Shown here: positions 26,108-36,216 of the stretch, in pieces | Numbering within the stretch: position 1 is the stretch's first letter | How the letters are laid out: each line of letters begins with the position of its first letter | Source of the DNA: Stutzerimonas xanthomarina DSM 18231 | GTDB taxonomy: Bacteria > Pseudomonadota > Gammaproteobacteria > Pseudomonadales > Pseudomonadaceae | Assembly: GCF_900129835.1 (NCBI RefSeq) | Contig: NZ_FQXA01000002.1 | Location: forward strand, 124,001-188,000 | Length of the DNA stretch: 64,000 nucleotides | Direction: 5' to 3' | Made by a program: the position numbers and the translations under genes | Notes under the pieces: generated by a model | Databases searched by the model: none | The model's input: the letters and a program-made list of their open reading frames with translations, nothing else | Told to the model about the DNA's origin: nothing

Positions 26108-26461
26108 CTAGACCAGCACCTGGCGCGTGCTGGCAATAAGTTGATGCACCTGCTTTTCCACCTCTGGCGCGGTGGGCGTTTCCGGGCCGCGGCCGCGAGG
26201 GCAGGGCAGGCTGGCGGTGGTGCCGAACAGTCGACAGATCAACGGGCGCTGTTCATAGGCCTCGCAGCCGTTTGGGCCCAGGTGCACACAATTCCAGTGC
26301 GCCAGGGCGGCGTCGTGCTCAGCAACGCTTTTATGCGGTAAGCAGGCCATTTCTTCCGAAGAAGCGGTGACCGGACCACAGCAATCGTGACAGCCAGGTT
26401 CGCAGGCGAAACCCGGGATCTGGCGGCGGAGATGATCGATCTTGCGGTTGGTAGAGGTCAT
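26108..26461 (-). CDS. YkgJ-family cysteine-cluster protein
   Basis: A 117-residue protein with the CEPGCHDCCGP cluster (residues ~20-30) and further cysteines at NGCEAY and RPLICRLFG. This arrangement (UPF0153/YkgJ) is thought to bind zinc or an iron-sulfur cluster. The biochemical role is not known. Complete in length. Located 33 bp downstream of... the neighbouring FKBP gene lies on the same strand after it, so both could share a transcript. Confidence 0.85.
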   Translation of the reverse strand: MTSTNRKIDHLRRQIPGFACEPGCHDCCGPVTASSEEMACLPHKSVAEHDAALAHWNCVHLGPNGCEAYEQRPLICRLFGTTASLPCPRGRGPETPTAPEVEKQVHQLIASTRQVLV

Positions 26462-26533
26462 GCGCGGCTTTTTGGATCAGGGGGCCGGCATGGTACTCGT
26501 CTGAGCGATACATGCCTGCCCCTCCGCTTGCTT

Positions 26534-26827
26534 TTATCGGGCCTCGAGAACATCGTCCCAGTCGTGATGCTTCTTCACGTAGGCCGCGACGAACTCGCAC
26601 ACCGGCACGATGCGCTTGCCACTCTGACGGGCGTCATCGAGCGATTCACGGATCAACTTGCTGCCCATGCCTTGACCCTCCAGGCTTGGGTTGACCTCGG
26701 TATGGCTGAATACCCGGCGATCGCCTTCGTCTTCATAGCGGGCGACGCCTAGCGCCTCGCCGCCGACGTCGAGGACATAGCATTGCTGGGACTCGTCGTG
26801 TCGCACGACCGCGTTACCATCGTTCAT
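26534..26827 (-). CDS. GNAT-like N-acetyltransferase (YjdJ/YidJ type)
   Basis: A 97-residue minimal acetyltransferase. SLEGQGMGSKLI is the acetyl-CoA pyrophosphate-binding turn and VPVCEFVAAYVKKHHDW is the conserved C-terminal signature of the short YjdJ group. The acceptor is unknown. ATG at 26827 was chosen since GGAG lies 9 nt upstream; another in-frame ATG at 26836 is closer to that site than is optimal. Longer upstream starts add low-complexity sequence. Confidence 0.85.
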   Translation of the reverse strand: MNDGNAVVRHDESQQCYVLDVGGEALGVARYEDEGDRRVFSHTEVNPSLEGQGMGSKLIRESLDDARQSGKRIVPVCEFVAAYVKKHHDWDDVLEAR

Positions 26828-26891
26828 GAAAATCATCTCCGGTTGGTCTGGCCGCGTCTGGGCGGCGGTGGCTGTTCGGGTGGTGAAGGCG

Positions 26892-27203
26892 CTAGAACTC
26901 GTCGACCAGGCGCTTGCCCAGCGAGGTGCCGTGTGCCAGCGCTTCGTCATAGCTGTTGAAGTACTGCGTCTGGTCAACGCGCACCGGGACGATGATTTCC
27001 TGATCCTTGACCACTTCGGCCCCTACGGCCCAGAGCGTCTCGCCAAAGGTTTCGTATTCGTACCCGGTGAGGTGCACGATCACGTCATGATCGCGGTAGA
27101 CCAGCCGATGGCTGTGGGGAATCTGATGGTTGCTGCCGCTGGGTATATGGGCAGGGGTTTCGAAGTAGGGCTCTTCGGCGTCCGGTTTGACTGCCTTGGT
27201 CAT
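26892..27203 (-). CDS. Hypothetical protein (103 aa)
   Basis: ATG at 27203 with GGGAGG 7 nt upstream opens a 103-residue soluble protein: an acidic start, then HRLVYRDHDVIVHLTGYEYE, and a C-terminal stretch YFNSYDEALAHGTSLGKRLV. No signal peptide or membrane helix. The end looks like a short helical module often seen in small Pseudomonas hypothetical proteins. I do not recognise a function. The longer ORF reaching 27548 runs into nosR and is not supported. Confidence 0.7.
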   Translation of the reverse strand: MTKAVKPDAEEPYFETPAHIPSGSNHQIPHSHRLVYRDHDVIVHLTGYEYETFGETLWAVGAEVVKDQEIIVPVRVDQTQYFNSYDEALAHGTSLGKRLVDEF

Positions 27204-27405
27204 CGCTGGGCCTCCCTTGGGTTGTGTAGCTTGGGCCCCTAGCCGGCGTGCATCGTTCCGTCGCGATGAGCGTGCGCGACAGGCGTGACATTGCCAGCCG
27301 GGTCTTGGTATGAGACTGAAGTAGTGCCGTACCGACCAGCAAGTCGCATGGCAGTGTGCTGAGCGGGGAATAGCATGGGTGCATAACAATACGTCTGGAG
27401 CATCC

Positions 27406-29541
27406 ATGTCACGTCGCGCCAGCTTCTTTTCGCGGATGTTATTGCTATTGAGCATGCTGGCCAGCCCAACGCTGTTTGCGCAGGAGCTGGACGCGCAGAT
27501 CCAGCAGCTGTTTCCCAAGGCTACGCGCATCGAGCCGAAGCAAGACAATCCGCCGGTGCACAGTGTCTATCAGTTGGACGAATTACTTGGCTATGCCTTC
27601 GAATCCACCGACTACTCGAACCTGCAGGGCTTTTCCGGCAAGCCGATCCGTCTGCTGATAGGCATGGAAGCTCAGGGCGTGCTGGCTGGAGTGAAGGTGC
27701 TTGAACATCACGAGCCGGTTTTCCTGCACGGGCTAGGCGAACAACCTTTGTTCGACTTCGTCGATCAGTACCAACAGAAATCGATCGGCATACCCATTGT
27801 GGTGGGCGGTTCACAGGGAGGGGCCAGCGAAAGTGAGTCGATAGTCCGAATCGACGGGGTGAGCAAGGCAACCGTGTCGGTGGTGATCCTCAACGAAACC
27901 GTGTTGCTCTCCGCCCTGAGCGTGGCCCGCAAGCTGCTTGAAGGGTTCGCCAGTGGTCCCTTGGCCACGGCCAAGCCTGACCTTTATGAACCGCTCGACT
28001 GGTCACAGCTGCTGCAACGCGACTACCTCCAGCACTGGACAATCAGCCGCGAAGAAGTCGAAGGTGGCTTGGGCCATTCGATCGAGGGATACCTGGGGAT
28101 CGAGCCGGAGAGCGATACGCAGCCCTTCACCGACCTCTACTTCGCCTACCTGAACGCGCCAAGCATTGGTCGCAACCTGCTGGGTGACGCAGGCTTCGCC
28201 AGACTCAACGAGGAGTTGAAAGCCGACGAACAGGCGGTGCTGGTGCTTTCCTCGGGCATGTATCGCCATGTGCCGGACGACTTCGTGCCGGCCACATCGC
28301 CCAGCCGGCTGGTGCTGATGCAGAACGACCACGCCATCGATCTCTATGACATGAACTTCAACAACGGTGCGGTGATGGAACAGCTCGACGTGCCGCTCGA
28401 TGAAGGCGAGGCGCAGATCTTCCGCATCAAGGCACATAGCGCCTTCAACCCTGCCGAGCCTGCTGGGTTGCGCCTGAACGTTAATTTGCAGCGCAACCAT
28501 CTGGTGCAAAGCAGCACGCAGTTCACCCGAGACTTTCAGCTCGACCAGGCGTTGTTCAACATCGAAGAGGCACAGGCTGCAGTCGAGCCAACGCCCATCT
28601 GGTTGCGCATGTGGCAGGAGCGCATATGGCAGATCGGCGTGCTTGGCATGTCGCTGATCCTGTTGAGTGCGGTATTCATCTGGCAGCACCGCATCAGCCG
28701 GCACAGCCGTGGTTTCCATCTGCTGCGCGCCGGCTTTCTACTCTTCACCCTGGGGTTTATCGGCCTCTATGCCCAGGGACAGCTCTCGGTCGTGAATATC
28801 TTCACGCTGTTGCTGGCGCTGGGCGAAAACTTCGATATCCGTGTGTTCCTGATGGACCCGGTGATTTTCATCCTCTGGAGCTTCACTTTTGTCAGCCTGT
28901 TCCTGTGGGGCCGTGGCGTATTCTGCGGATGGCTCTGTCCATTTGGCGCGCTGCAGGAAATGCTCGGCTGGCTGGCCAAGCGCCTGCACATCCGCCAATG
29001 GAAAATCTCCGATCGCAGCCATCAGCGCTTGCAGTGGCTGAAATACCTGATCCTTATTGGACTGGTCTCGACTGCTTTCTATTCGCTGACGCTGGCCGAA
29101 AGGCTTGCCGAAGTGGAACCGTTCAAGACCAGCATCACACTGTTCTTCGTACGCTCCTGGCCGTTCGTGCTCTATGCGATGGTTCTGCTCGGGCTCGGTC
29201 TGTTCGTGCACAAGTTCTACTGCCGCTACATCTGTCCGCTCGGTGCGGGGTTGGCGATGCTCGGCAAGTTCCACCTGTTTTCCTGGCTCAAGCGTATCGA
29301 CGCGTGCGGCCAACCCTGCCAGCACTGCAAGCATCAGTGCGAGATCGGTGCAATCAAGCGCGATGGACGTATCGACTATGACGAGTGCATCCAGTGTCTG
29401 GAGTGCATCGTCATCCTAAACAACGATGACCAGTGCGTGGCGACCATCAGTGCGCGCAAGCGAGCCGACAAGGCGGCTCGACAGGCGCAGAGCGAGCTGA
29501 TCGCCAGTGATGCCATGGCGCCGCGTGTCCCGGCTAGCTGA
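27406..29541 (+). CDS. NosR/NirI-family membrane flavoprotein with polyferredoxin domain
   Basis: A 711-residue protein close in length to NosR (~724). Signal-like N-terminus; a periplasmic FMN-binding domain (~25-170) with a Thr near VSKATVS that could carry covalent FMN; further periplasmic sequence to ~400; about six membrane helices; two CxxxCP motifs on the cytoplasmic side (Cys507/Cys511 CGWLCP, Cys606/Cys610 CRYICP); then two [4Fe-4S] sites starting Cys634 (CGQPCQHCKHQC, CIQCLEC). NosR donates electrons to and controls N2O reductase; NirI does similarly for nitrite reductase. No nosZ, nosD or nirS is adjacent, so it is solitary. GGAG precedes the ATG at 27406. Confidence 0.8.
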   Translation: MSRRASFFSRMLLLLSMLASPTLFAQELDAQIQQLFPKATRIEPKQDNPPVHSVYQLDELLGYAFESTDYSNLQGFSGKPIRLLIGMEAQGVLAGVKVLEHHEPVFLHGLGEQPLFDFVDQYQQKSIGIPIVVGGSQGGASESESIVRIDGVSKATVSVVILNETVLLSALSVARKLLEGFASGPLATAKPDLYEPLDWSQLLQRDYLQHWTISREEVEGGLGHSIEGYLGIEPESDTQPFTDLYFAYLNAPSIGRNLLGDAGFARLNEELKADEQAVLVLSSGMYRHVPDDFVPATSPSRLVLMQNDHAIDLYDMNFNNGAVMEQLDVPLDEGEAQIFRIKAHSAFNPAEPAGLRLNVNLQRNHLVQSSTQFTRDFQLDQALFNIEEAQAAVEPTPIWLRMWQERIWQIGVLGMSLILLSAVFIWQHRISRHSRGFHLLRAGFLLFTLGFIGLYAQGQLSVVNIFTLLLALGENFDIRVFLMDPVIFILWSFTFVSLFLWGRGVFCGWLCPFGALQEMLGWLAKRLHIRQWKISDRSHQRLQWLKYLILIGLVSTAFYSLTLAERLAEVEPFKTSITLFFVRSWPFVLYAMVLLGLGLFVHKFYCRYICPLGAGLAMLGKFHLFSWLKRIDACGQPCQHCKHQCEIGAIKRDGRIDYDECIQCLECIVILNNDDQCVATISARKRADKAARQAQSELIASDAMAPRVPAS

Positions 29542-29693
29542 TCGCCGATTGCGGCTGACCGTTCGGTTCTGCAAATTCGCACAACGCCTCTGCGCAGCTG
29601 CGTATTGTTCTCTCGCCTCAGGCCGCTAGGATCGGGCGACTCGCCGTGTCGGCATCCCCGGCACGCTCCGATCTTCTCAGCAGAGAGAAACCC

Positions 29694-30881
29694 ATGGCTG
29701 AACGTGAAATCGTCATTGTTGGTGCAGTGCGCACGCCGATTGGCTCCTTTGGTGGTGCGCTCAAGGACGTCGACCTGATCACCCTCGCGACCACTGCCTG
29801 TCGCGGTGCGCTGGAGCGCTCCGGCATGCCAGCGGACGCCGTTGGTCACGTGGTGATGGGTAATGTGATCCCCACCGAGCCACGGGACGGCTACCTGGCG
29901 CGGGTCGCTGCGGTGGACGCCGGTATCCCGTTGGAAACGCCTGCGTTCAACGTCAACCGACTGTGTGGCTCGGGCTTGCAGGCGGTGATTTCGGCGGCCC
30001 AGTCAATCCTGCTGGGTGACACCGATGTGGCCGTTGGTGGCGGTGCGGAAAGCATGAGCCGTGGCCCGTTCATCCTGCCGAACCTGCGCTGGGGCGCGCG
30101 CCTCGGTGACAGCCAAGCGATCGATTACATGAACACGCTGTTGCACGATCCCTGGGGCAAGTTCCACATGGGGGTCACCGCGGAAAATGTCGCCGAGCGC
30201 TATGGCATCAGCCGCGAACAGCAGGATTCGCTGGCACTGGAAAGCCAGCAGCGCGCCGTGCGTGCAATCGAAAGCGGCCGCTTTCGCGAACAGATCGTTC
30301 CGGTGGAAGTCGCGACCCGAAAAGGCAGCGTGCTGTTCGATACCGACGAGCACCCGCGCTCCGACCTGACGGCCGAGCGCCTTGCAGCGCTGAAGCCCAT
30401 CTTCAAGAAAGACAACGGCAGCGTGACCGCCGGCAATGCCTCGGGGCTTAACGATGGTGCTGCGGCGCTGGTGTTGGCCGAGGCCGGGCGCGCACAGGCG
30501 CTTGGGCTCAAACCGATGGCGCGGCTGGTTGGCTATGCGCATGCCGGCGTTGACCCCGCGTACATGGGCATTGGCCCGGTGCCGGCGGTGCGCAAGGTGC
30601 TGGAGCGCACCGGGATCAGCCTCGACCAGATCGACGTGATCGAAGCCAACGAAGCCTTCGCCGCCCAGGCCTGCGCGGTGATGCAGGAGCTGGGCATGGA
30701 CCCGGCGCGAGTCAATCCCAACGGCTCGGGCATTTCCCTCGGTCATCCGGTGGGCGCGACCGGTGCAATCATTACGGTCAAGGCGATCCACGAATTACAG
30801 CGGGTGCAAGGGCGCTATGCGATGGTGACCATGTGCATCGGTGGTGGGCAAGGGATCGCGGCGGTCTTCGAGCGCTGTTGA
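29694..30881 (+). CDS. Acetyl-CoA C-acyltransferase (thiolase)
   Basis: A 395-residue biosynthetic-type thiolase. Cys in NRLCGSGLQAV (residue ~91) is the acyl-carrying nucleophile, GHPVGATGA holds the active-site His, and CIGGGQGIA near the C-terminus has the second Cys. It condenses or cleaves acetoacetyl-CoA and short 3-ketoacyl-CoAs. ATG at 29694 was chosen because the family starts at MAEREIVIVGAVRTPIG; GAGAGAAA lies upstream. It could serve beta-oxidation or ketone metabolism; no partner genes are adjacent to settle this. Confidence 0.9.
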   Translation: MAEREIVIVGAVRTPIGSFGGALKDVDLITLATTACRGALERSGMPADAVGHVVMGNVIPTEPRDGYLARVAAVDAGIPLETPAFNVNRLCGSGLQAVISAAQSILLGDTDVAVGGGAESMSRGPFILPNLRWGARLGDSQAIDYMNTLLHDPWGKFHMGVTAENVAERYGISREQQDSLALESQQRAVRAIESGRFREQIVPVEVATRKGSVLFDTDEHPRSDLTAERLAALKPIFKKDNGSVTAGNASGLNDGAAALVLAEAGRAQALGLKPMARLVGYAHAGVDPAYMGIGPVPAVRKVLERTGISLDQIDVIEANEAFAAQACAVMQELGMDPARVNPNGSGISLGHPVGATGAIITVKAIHELQRVQGRYAMVTMCIGGGQGIAAVFERC

Positions 30882-31005
30882 ACTTCGGCGGTGCGGCCGC
30901 AGCTTGTCGTGCCGCGCAGATTCCATTGAAGATTTCCGCGCGGCCGCCGACAAGCTCTAGCGAGGTTACATCTCCGCACGAGACCGGCATTCCACAGGAC
31001 CACCC

Positions 31006-31914
31006 ATGAACAACGCATCCGCTACCGACGCCTTATCGCTTCTGCTGTTCACGCTGCGCAGCGGCAAGCAGATGGCGATCAACCTGTTGAAGGTCAGCGA
31101 AATCATTCCGACGCCGTCGCTGACGCGGCTGCCCGAATCGCATCCCCATGTCCGCGGCGTCGCTACGCTGCGGGGCCAGCCGTTGTCGGTGATCGACCTC
31201 AGCCTGGCGATTGGCATGGCGCCGTTGCAGGATCCCAAGGGCGGTTGTCTGATCGTCACCGAGATCAGCCGTTCCAAACAGGGCTTGCATGTTCAGGCGG
31301 TGGTTAAGATCGTGCATATCCAGACGTCGAAGATCCTGCCGCCGCCCTATGGCGCGCGCACCAACTCGTTCATTACCGGAACGGCGGAAGTGGATGGCGA
31401 ACTGATCCAGATCCTCGACGTGGAAAAGGTCATCCACAACATCGCCCCCATTCCGGGTGAGGCCGACATCTCTCATCTGGATGACCAGGACGCGCAGTTG
31501 CTGACCGAAACCCGCGCGCTGATCGTTGATGACAGCCAGGTGGCCATTCACATGTCAGTATCGGCGCTGACCAAGATGGGCATCACTTGCCATGCGGTCC
31601 GCAGCGCCCGCGAAGCCTTCGAGAAACTCGACAGCCTCAAGGATAGCTACGAGGCGATCAACTGCGTGGTCTCGGATATCGAGATGCCTGAAATGGACGG
31701 GTATTCCTTCACCCAGGCACTGCGCAAACATCCGGATTACGCCTCCATTTACGTGCTGCTGCACACCTCGCTGGACAGCACCATCAGCACCGACAAGGCC
31801 AAAGCCGCCGGTGCCAATGACATCCTGACCAAGTTTTCACCGCCCGAAATGACCAAGTGCATGCTGCGCGCGGCCCGGGTGATTCACCTCGGCGAGGATG
31901 CGTCGGTCGCTTGA
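31006..31914 (+). CDS. cheV: Chemotaxis coupling/response protein CheV
   Basis: A 302-residue fusion of a CheW-like domain (~1-165) and a receiver domain (~170-295) with phosphorylatable Asp in CVVSDIEMPEMDGYSF. CheV links receptors to the CheA kinase and its receiver is thought to tune adaptation. Length and domain order are standard. The gene stands alone, not in a chemotaxis operon, which is usual for the several CheV copies in pseudomonads. Confidence 0.92.
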   Translation: MNNASATDALSLLLFTLRSGKQMAINLLKVSEIIPTPSLTRLPESHPHVRGVATLRGQPLSVIDLSLAIGMAPLQDPKGGCLIVTEISRSKQGLHVQAVVKIVHIQTSKILPPPYGARTNSFITGTAEVDGELIQILDVEKVIHNIAPIPGEADISHLDDQDAQLLTETRALIVDDSQVAIHMSVSALTKMGITCHAVRSAREAFEKLDSLKDSYEAINCVVSDIEMPEMDGYSFTQALRKHPDYASIYVLLHTSLDSTISTDKAKAAGANDILTKFSPPEMTKCMLRAARVIHLGEDASVA

Positions 31915-31946
31915 GCGATTGGAGCGTTCGGGGCGCGCCATCCTGT

Positions 31947-32019
31947 AAGAGCGAGTTTGCTCACGAATGCTTGAGCCTGGTGTAGCAGTTCTTTACGAGT
32001 AAGCTCGCTGCTACGGAAA
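31947..32019. repeat. REP-like inverted pair
   Basis: Two imperfect copies of the Pseudomonas GAGCGAGnTTGCTC repeat type in opposite orientation (TGTAAGAGCGAGTTTGCTCACG and TACGAGTAAGCTCGCTGCTACGG region), located between cheV and the convergent SMP-30 gene. Such paired REPs can fold into long hairpins at transcript ends. Confidence 0.65.
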
Positions 32020-32047
32020 GCTGCGCTGGTGAAAGACTGGAGCCTGC

Positions 32048-33169
32048 TCAGCTGCCGTACTTGCCGAAGCTCGCATCACGCGTGTTGACGTAGAGCGCAT
32101 ACAGCGAGTGGCTGCCCGCCATGAACAGGCGGTTGCCCTTGGCACCGCCGAAGCACAGATTGGCACAGCGTTCCGGCAACCGGATCTTGCCGATCGCCTT
32201 GCCCGCCGGGTTGAAAATCATCACACCATCTAGGTCGGCGGTCACCGCTTCCGGAGCGCCTGAGCTGCCCCAACCGCACCACAAGTTGCCGTCTTCATCG
32301 CACTTGATGCCATCCAGTGCGCCATACGCCGAGGCTTCGATGTGCTTGCGGCGTTCGCCCAACGTGCCATTTGCGTTGACCGGGTAGGCCCAGACCAACC
32401 GGTTCGGTTTGGCGCGACCTTCCACGACGTACAGCGTTTTCTGATCAGGGGAGAAGCACAGCCCGTTAGGCCCGGAAATCGAGTCGATCACGCGGGTCAC
32501 GGCGCCGGTTTCACCGTCGATGCGGTAAACGGCGTCTGCCAGCTCAGTCTGGATCTTGTGGCCCTCGTAGTAATTGCCAGTCTGGAAAGGCGGGTCGGTA
32601 AACCAGATCGAGCCGTCGCCGCGAACTGCCAGGTCATTGGGTGAGTTGAAGCGTTTGCCCTCGAACTGGTCGGCCAGCACGGTGATGCTGCCGTCGGGCT
32701 CGGTGCGGGTCACACGACGGCCCAGGTCATTGGTGGTCGAACCTTCGCACGTCAGCAACCGGCCCTGAAGGTCGCGCGCAAGACCGTTGGAATGGTTGGA
32801 AGGCTGGCGGAAAACATCGAAGGAGCCGGTGATTTCGTCCCAACGCATGATGCGGTTTTCAGGAATATCGCTAACCAGAAGGTAGCGCCCGTCACCCACC
32901 CAGACAGGGCCCTCTGCCCAGCGCATGCCGGTGGCGAGGCGTTCGACGCTGGCGTTGAACAGCCGGTACTTGGCGAAACTTTCGTCGAGGATTTCGACCA
33001 GCTCATCCGGGTAACGCTGGGTCAGCGGCTCGGCGGAGGCAAGGCGGGAAAAGCCGAGGCTGCCCATCGACGCAACGCCAGCTGAGAACAGCAGCGAGCT
33101 TTTCAGAAATGAGCGTCTGGCGTTTTCTGGCTCGTCGCTGGCGAGTGGTGCGTTGAACTTGATCGTCAT
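32048..33169 (-). CDS. Tat-exported SMP-30/gluconolactonase-like protein
   Basis: A 373-residue six-bladed propeller protein. The N-terminus has a twin-arginine signal ([16 protein letters not shown], cleavage near LASA-EP), so it should be folded before export to the periplasm. Family motifs include [41 protein letters not shown] and [16 protein letters not shown], which position the metal-ligand Glu, Asn and Asp residues. Relatives hydrolyse sugar lactones or other esters. The true substrate is unknown. No neighbouring sugar genes are present. Confidence 0.88.
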   Translation of the reverse strand: MTIKFNAPLASDEPENARRSFLKSSLLFSAGVASMGSLGFSRLASAEPLTQRYPDELVEILDESFAKYRLFNASVERLATGMRWAEGPVWVGDGRYLLVSDIPENRIMRWDEITGSFDVFRQPSNHSNGLARDLQGRLLTCEGSTTNDLGRRVTRTEPDGSITVLADQFEGKRFNSPNDLAVRGDGSIWFTDPPFQTGNYYEGHKIQTELADAVYRIDGETGAVTRVIDSISGPNGLCFSPDQKTLYVVEGRAKPNRLVWAYPVNANGTLGERRKHIEASAYGALDGIKCDEDGNLWCGWGSSGAPEAVTADLDGVMIFNPAGKAIGKIRLPERCANLCFGGAKGNRLFMAGSHSLYALYVNTRDASFGKYGS

Positions 33170-33301
33170 GAGGCGGTTCGTCCGTCGTTATTGTTGATGT
33201 AGTCATCGTACAACCATGGTGAGTATTGTCAGCGCCTGCGTCGTTGTCAAAGTGAAGTGGCGCTGGAATGGGGTTATTTCCGCTTGTTCGCAGATTTGGT
33301 T

Positions 33302-33328
33302 GTCTGATGACGCTGCTGGTCATCAGAC
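33302..33328. promoter_or_regulatory. Perfect inverted repeat upstream of polB
   Basis: GTCTGATGAC and its reverse complement GTCATCAGAC separated by 7 nt, about 60 bp upstream of polB. It could be an operator, or a terminator-like hairpin in the leader. It does not match the CTG-N10-CAG LexA box. Confidence 0.4.
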
Positions 33329-33389
33329 GCGCTCCTGCAGCGTTAGCCACGTAGAATGGCCGTCACGGGAATAGGCGGGGCGGCGTACG

Positions 33390-35753
33390 GTGAATTTGCA
33401 GCAAGGTTTTGTGCTCACGCGGCATTGGCGCGATACCGCGGCGGGTACCGAGGTGGAGTTCTGGTTGGCGACCGACGCTGGTCCACGTCGCCTGCGGGTG
33501 CCGTACCAGCCTTCGGTTGCCTTTGTTCCGGCGGCGCAGCAGCGTAAGGTCGAGATGCTGCTCAAGGGCGAGCGCGACGTTGAGCTGCGGCCCTTGAACC
33601 TGACCGATTTCCGCCATCGCCCGGTGGTCGGGTTGTATTGCAAGCAGCACCGTCAGTTGATGAATCTCGAGAAGCGCCTGCGTGGTGCAGGACTGGATGT
33701 GTACGAGGGCGACATTCGCCCGCCGGAGCGCTACCTGATGGAGCGCTTCATCACCGCGCCGGTCAGCTATACCGGCCAGCCGGATGCAGATGGCGTATGG
33801 GTCGAGGCGCAGATCAAACCTGCCCCGAACTATCGGCCGCAGCTCAGACTAGTCTCGCTGGATATCGAAACCACCATGCGTGGCGAGCTGTATTCCATTG
33901 CGCTGGAAGGCTGCGGGGAGCGGCAGGTCTACATGCTCGGCCCGGCCAACGGCGATGGCTCCGGCGTGGATTTCGAACTGGAATATTGCGACAGCCGCAA
34001 ACAGCTGATCGAACGGTTGAACGGCTGGATGGCACGGCATGACCCAGACGGCATCATCGGCTGGAACCTGGTGCAGTTCGATCTGCGGGTGCTGCGTGAT
34101 CAGGCTCAGCGCTATCAGGTACCGCTGCGCCTGGGCCGTGGCGGGGAAGAAATGGCCTGGCGCGAGCACGGCAGCCGAGGCAACCATTTCTTCGCCGCAG
34201 CGGCGGGGCGGCTGATCATCAATGGCATCGAGGCCCTGCGTTCGGCGACCTGGAGTTTCACCTCGTTCAGCCTGGAAAACGTCGCGCAAACCTTGCTCGG
34301 TGAGGGCAAAGCCATCGACACGCCCTATCAGCGCATGGACGAAATCAACCGCATGTTCGCCGAGGACAAGCCGGCCTTGGCGCGCTACAACCTCAAGGAC
34401 TGCGAACTGGTCACGCGCATCTTCGCCAAGACCGAACTGCTGACGTTTTTGCTCGAACGGGCCACCGTCACCGGGTTGCCAGCCGACCGTAGCGGTGGGT
34501 CGGTGGCAGCCTTCGAACACCTCTACATCCCGCTGATGCACCGCCAGGGCTTCGTCGCGCCCAACCTGGGCGAGCGACCACCGGAGGCCAGCCCCGGCGG
34601 TTTCGTGATGAATTCGCAGCCGGGCCTGTACGAGTCAGTGCTGGTGCTGGACTACAAAAGCCTCTACCCCTCGATCATCCGTACCTTTCTGATCGATCCG
34701 GTGGGGCTGGTCGAAGGCATGCGCCAGCCGGAAGACGGCGACACGGTGCCCGGCTTTCGCGGCGCGCGGTTCTCGCGTACACGGCATTGCCTGCCGGCCA
34801 TCGTCGAACGCGTCTGGGAAGGCCGCGAGTCGGCCAAGCGTGAAGGCAACAAGCCGCTGTCCCAGGCGCTGAAAATCATCATGAATGCTTTCTACGGCGT
34901 GCTCGGCTCAAGCGGCTGTCGTTTTTTCGATCCGCGGCTGGCCTCGTCGATCACCTTGCGTGGCCACGAGATCATGCGCCGCACCCGTGAGCTGATCGAA
35001 GCCGAGGGCTACAGCGTTATCTACGGTGATACCGACTCCACTTTCGTCTGGCTCAAGCGCGCCCGCAGCGACGAGGACGCGGCGCGTATCGGCAAGGGGT
35101 TGGTGCAGCAGATCAACCAGTGGTGGCGCGAGCATCTACAGCGCGAGTTCGGTCTGCATAGCGCGTTGGAGTTGCAGTTCGAGACCCACTTCAAGCGCTT
35201 TCTGATGCCAACCATTCGCGGCGCGGAAGAAGGCAGCAAGAAGCGCTATGCCGGGCTTGTCACCCGTGCGGACGGCAGTGATGGACTAGTGTTCAAAGGG
35301 CTGGAAACGGTGCGCACCGACTGGTCGCCACTGGCTCAGCAGTTCCAGCAGGAGTTGTACCGGCGCATCTTCAGCCGCGAGCCTTACCAAGACTACGTGC
35401 GCACCTACGTTCAGCGAACCCTGGCCGGTGAGCTGGACGACCTGCTGATCTTTCGCAAGCGCTTGCGTCGGCGCCTGGATGACTACGAGCGCAACGTTCC
35501 GCCGCACGTGCGGGCTGCGCGGATCGCTGACGAATTCAACCTGCAAAATGGTCGTCAGCGGCAATACCAGAATGGCGGCTGGATCAGCTACCTGATCACT
35601 GTCGCCGGGCCGGAGCCGCTCGAAGTGCGGCGGGCGCCAATCGATTACGACCATTACGTGACCCGTCAACTACAGCCTGTTGCCGATGCCATCCTGCCGT
35701 TCGTGAATGACAGCTTCAGCGCTCTGATCGACGAGCAGCTCGGCTTGTTCTAA
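33390..35753 (+). CDS. polB: DNA polymerase II (family B)
   Basis: A 787-residue family-B polymerase, E. coli PolB being 783. Exonuclease motif I is LDIETT (Asp158), polymerase motif [11 protein letters not shown] (Asp421), the conserved [12 protein letters not shown] helix, and motif C YGDTDST (Asp547, Asp549). It does repair and translesion-related synthesis with proofreading. The start is GTG at 33390, matching the family N-terminus; no strong ribosome site is visible. In enterobacteria polB is SOS-induced, but I find no LexA box here. Confidence 0.93.
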   Translation: MNLQQGFVLTRHWRDTAAGTEVEFWLATDAGPRRLRVPYQPSVAFVPAAQQRKVEMLLKGERDVELRPLNLTDFRHRPVVGLYCKQHRQLMNLEKRLRGAGLDVYEGDIRPPERYLMERFITAPVSYTGQPDADGVWVEAQIKPAPNYRPQLRLVSLDIETTMRGELYSIALEGCGERQVYMLGPANGDGSGVDFELEYCDSRKQLIERLNGWMARHDPDGIIGWNLVQFDLRVLRDQAQRYQVPLRLGRGGEEMAWREHGSRGNHFFAAAAGRLIINGIEALRSATWSFTSFSLENVAQTLLGEGKAIDTPYQRMDEINRMFAEDKPALARYNLKDCELVTRIFAKTELLTFLLERATVTGLPADRSGGSVAAFEHLYIPLMHRQGFVAPNLGERPPEASPGGFVMNSQPGLYESVLVLDYKSLYPSIIRTFLIDPVGLVEGMRQPEDGDTVPGFRGARFSRTRHCLPAIVERVWEGRESAKREGNKPLSQALKIIMNAFYGVLGSSGCRFFDPRLASSITLRGHEIMRRTRELIEAEGYSVIYGDTDSTFVWLKRARSDEDAARIGKGLVQQINQWWREHLQREFGLHSALELQFETHFKRFLMPTIRGAEEGSKKRYAGLVTRADGSDGLVFKGLETVRTDWSPLAQQFQQELYRRIFSREPYQDYVRTYVQRTLAGELDDLLIFRKRLRRRLDDYERNVPPHVRAARIADEFNLQNGRQRQYQNGGWISYLITVAGPEPLEVRRAPIDYDHYVTRQLQPVADAILPFVNDSFSALIDEQLGLF

Positions 35754-35925
35754 CGCCGGCCCTCAGCCGAGCTGACTTATGGCGGGAACCATCGCAACCC
35801 CAGCGAAATAAGTCAGAGCGTGGCGCTTTCAAAGCCCCCCTTGCCCGGTCCGTATTTTCTCAACAGAAGCGGACGTGACCGGACATGCATTCCAGCCATC
35901 CTTGAGCCTGATCAAGTTCAACCAG

Positions 35926-35974
35926 CGGTGGCCTGGTTAGCCTGTTTGCTTCTTTCAAGCAAACCCCCGAGGCC
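35926..35974 (+). promoter_or_regulatory. Structured leader of the DUF3079 gene
   Basis: GGCCT (35930-35934) can pair with AGGCC (35970-35974), enclosing a strong 8-bp hairpin GTTTGCTT / AAGCAAAC (35944-35964). The outer stem would mask the AGG immediately before the ATG at 35982, so translation might depend on its opening. No known riboswitch class is matched with confidence. Confidence 0.35.
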
Positions 35975-35981
35975 TCCTGCG

Positions 35982-36185
35982 ATGGCCAAAAAATTTCCGC
36001 TCAACCCGCCGCACCCCGAGCGCATCTGCTGGGGTTGTGATCGCTATTGCCCGGCCGACTCGCTGGCCTGCGGTAATGGTGCCGGTCGAACTCAGCATCC
36101 GTCCGAGATGATGGGCGACGACTGGTACGAGTTCGGCGATTGGGGAGACCTGATCGCAACTGACAAGGGTGAAAAAAAGCAGTAA
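35982..36185 (+). CDS. DUF3079 protein (67 aa)
   Basis: A 67-residue protein with NPPHPERICWGCDRYC at residues ~6-21, giving CWGCDRYCPADSLACGNG, a four-cysteine pattern that defines DUF3079 and suggests metal or iron-sulfur binding. It then reads HPSEMMGDDWYEFGDWG and has a lysine-rich tail. Function is unknown. It lies between polB and the stressosome-linked hybrid kinase (convergent). Confidence 0.85.
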   Translation: MAKKFPLNPPHPERICWGCDRYCPADSLACGNGAGRTQHPSEMMGDDWYEFGDWGDLIATDKGEKKQ

Positions 36186-36216
36186 CTAGCGCTGCCGATG
36201 TTGCTGCATGGATCGA

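Noticed and set aside
27204-27405. ANR/FNR box before the NosR-type gene
   Set aside because: No TTGAT-N4-ATCAA match was found in the intergenic region.
33170-33389. LexA box before polB
   Set aside because: No CTG-N10-CAG palindrome; the inverted repeat at 33302-33328 has different spacing.
35880-35930. TPP-riboswitch-like fragment (GCCTGATCAAG) before the DUF3079 gene
   Set aside because: Only a short 3'-like block is present; the CUGAGA core and pairing partners are missing.
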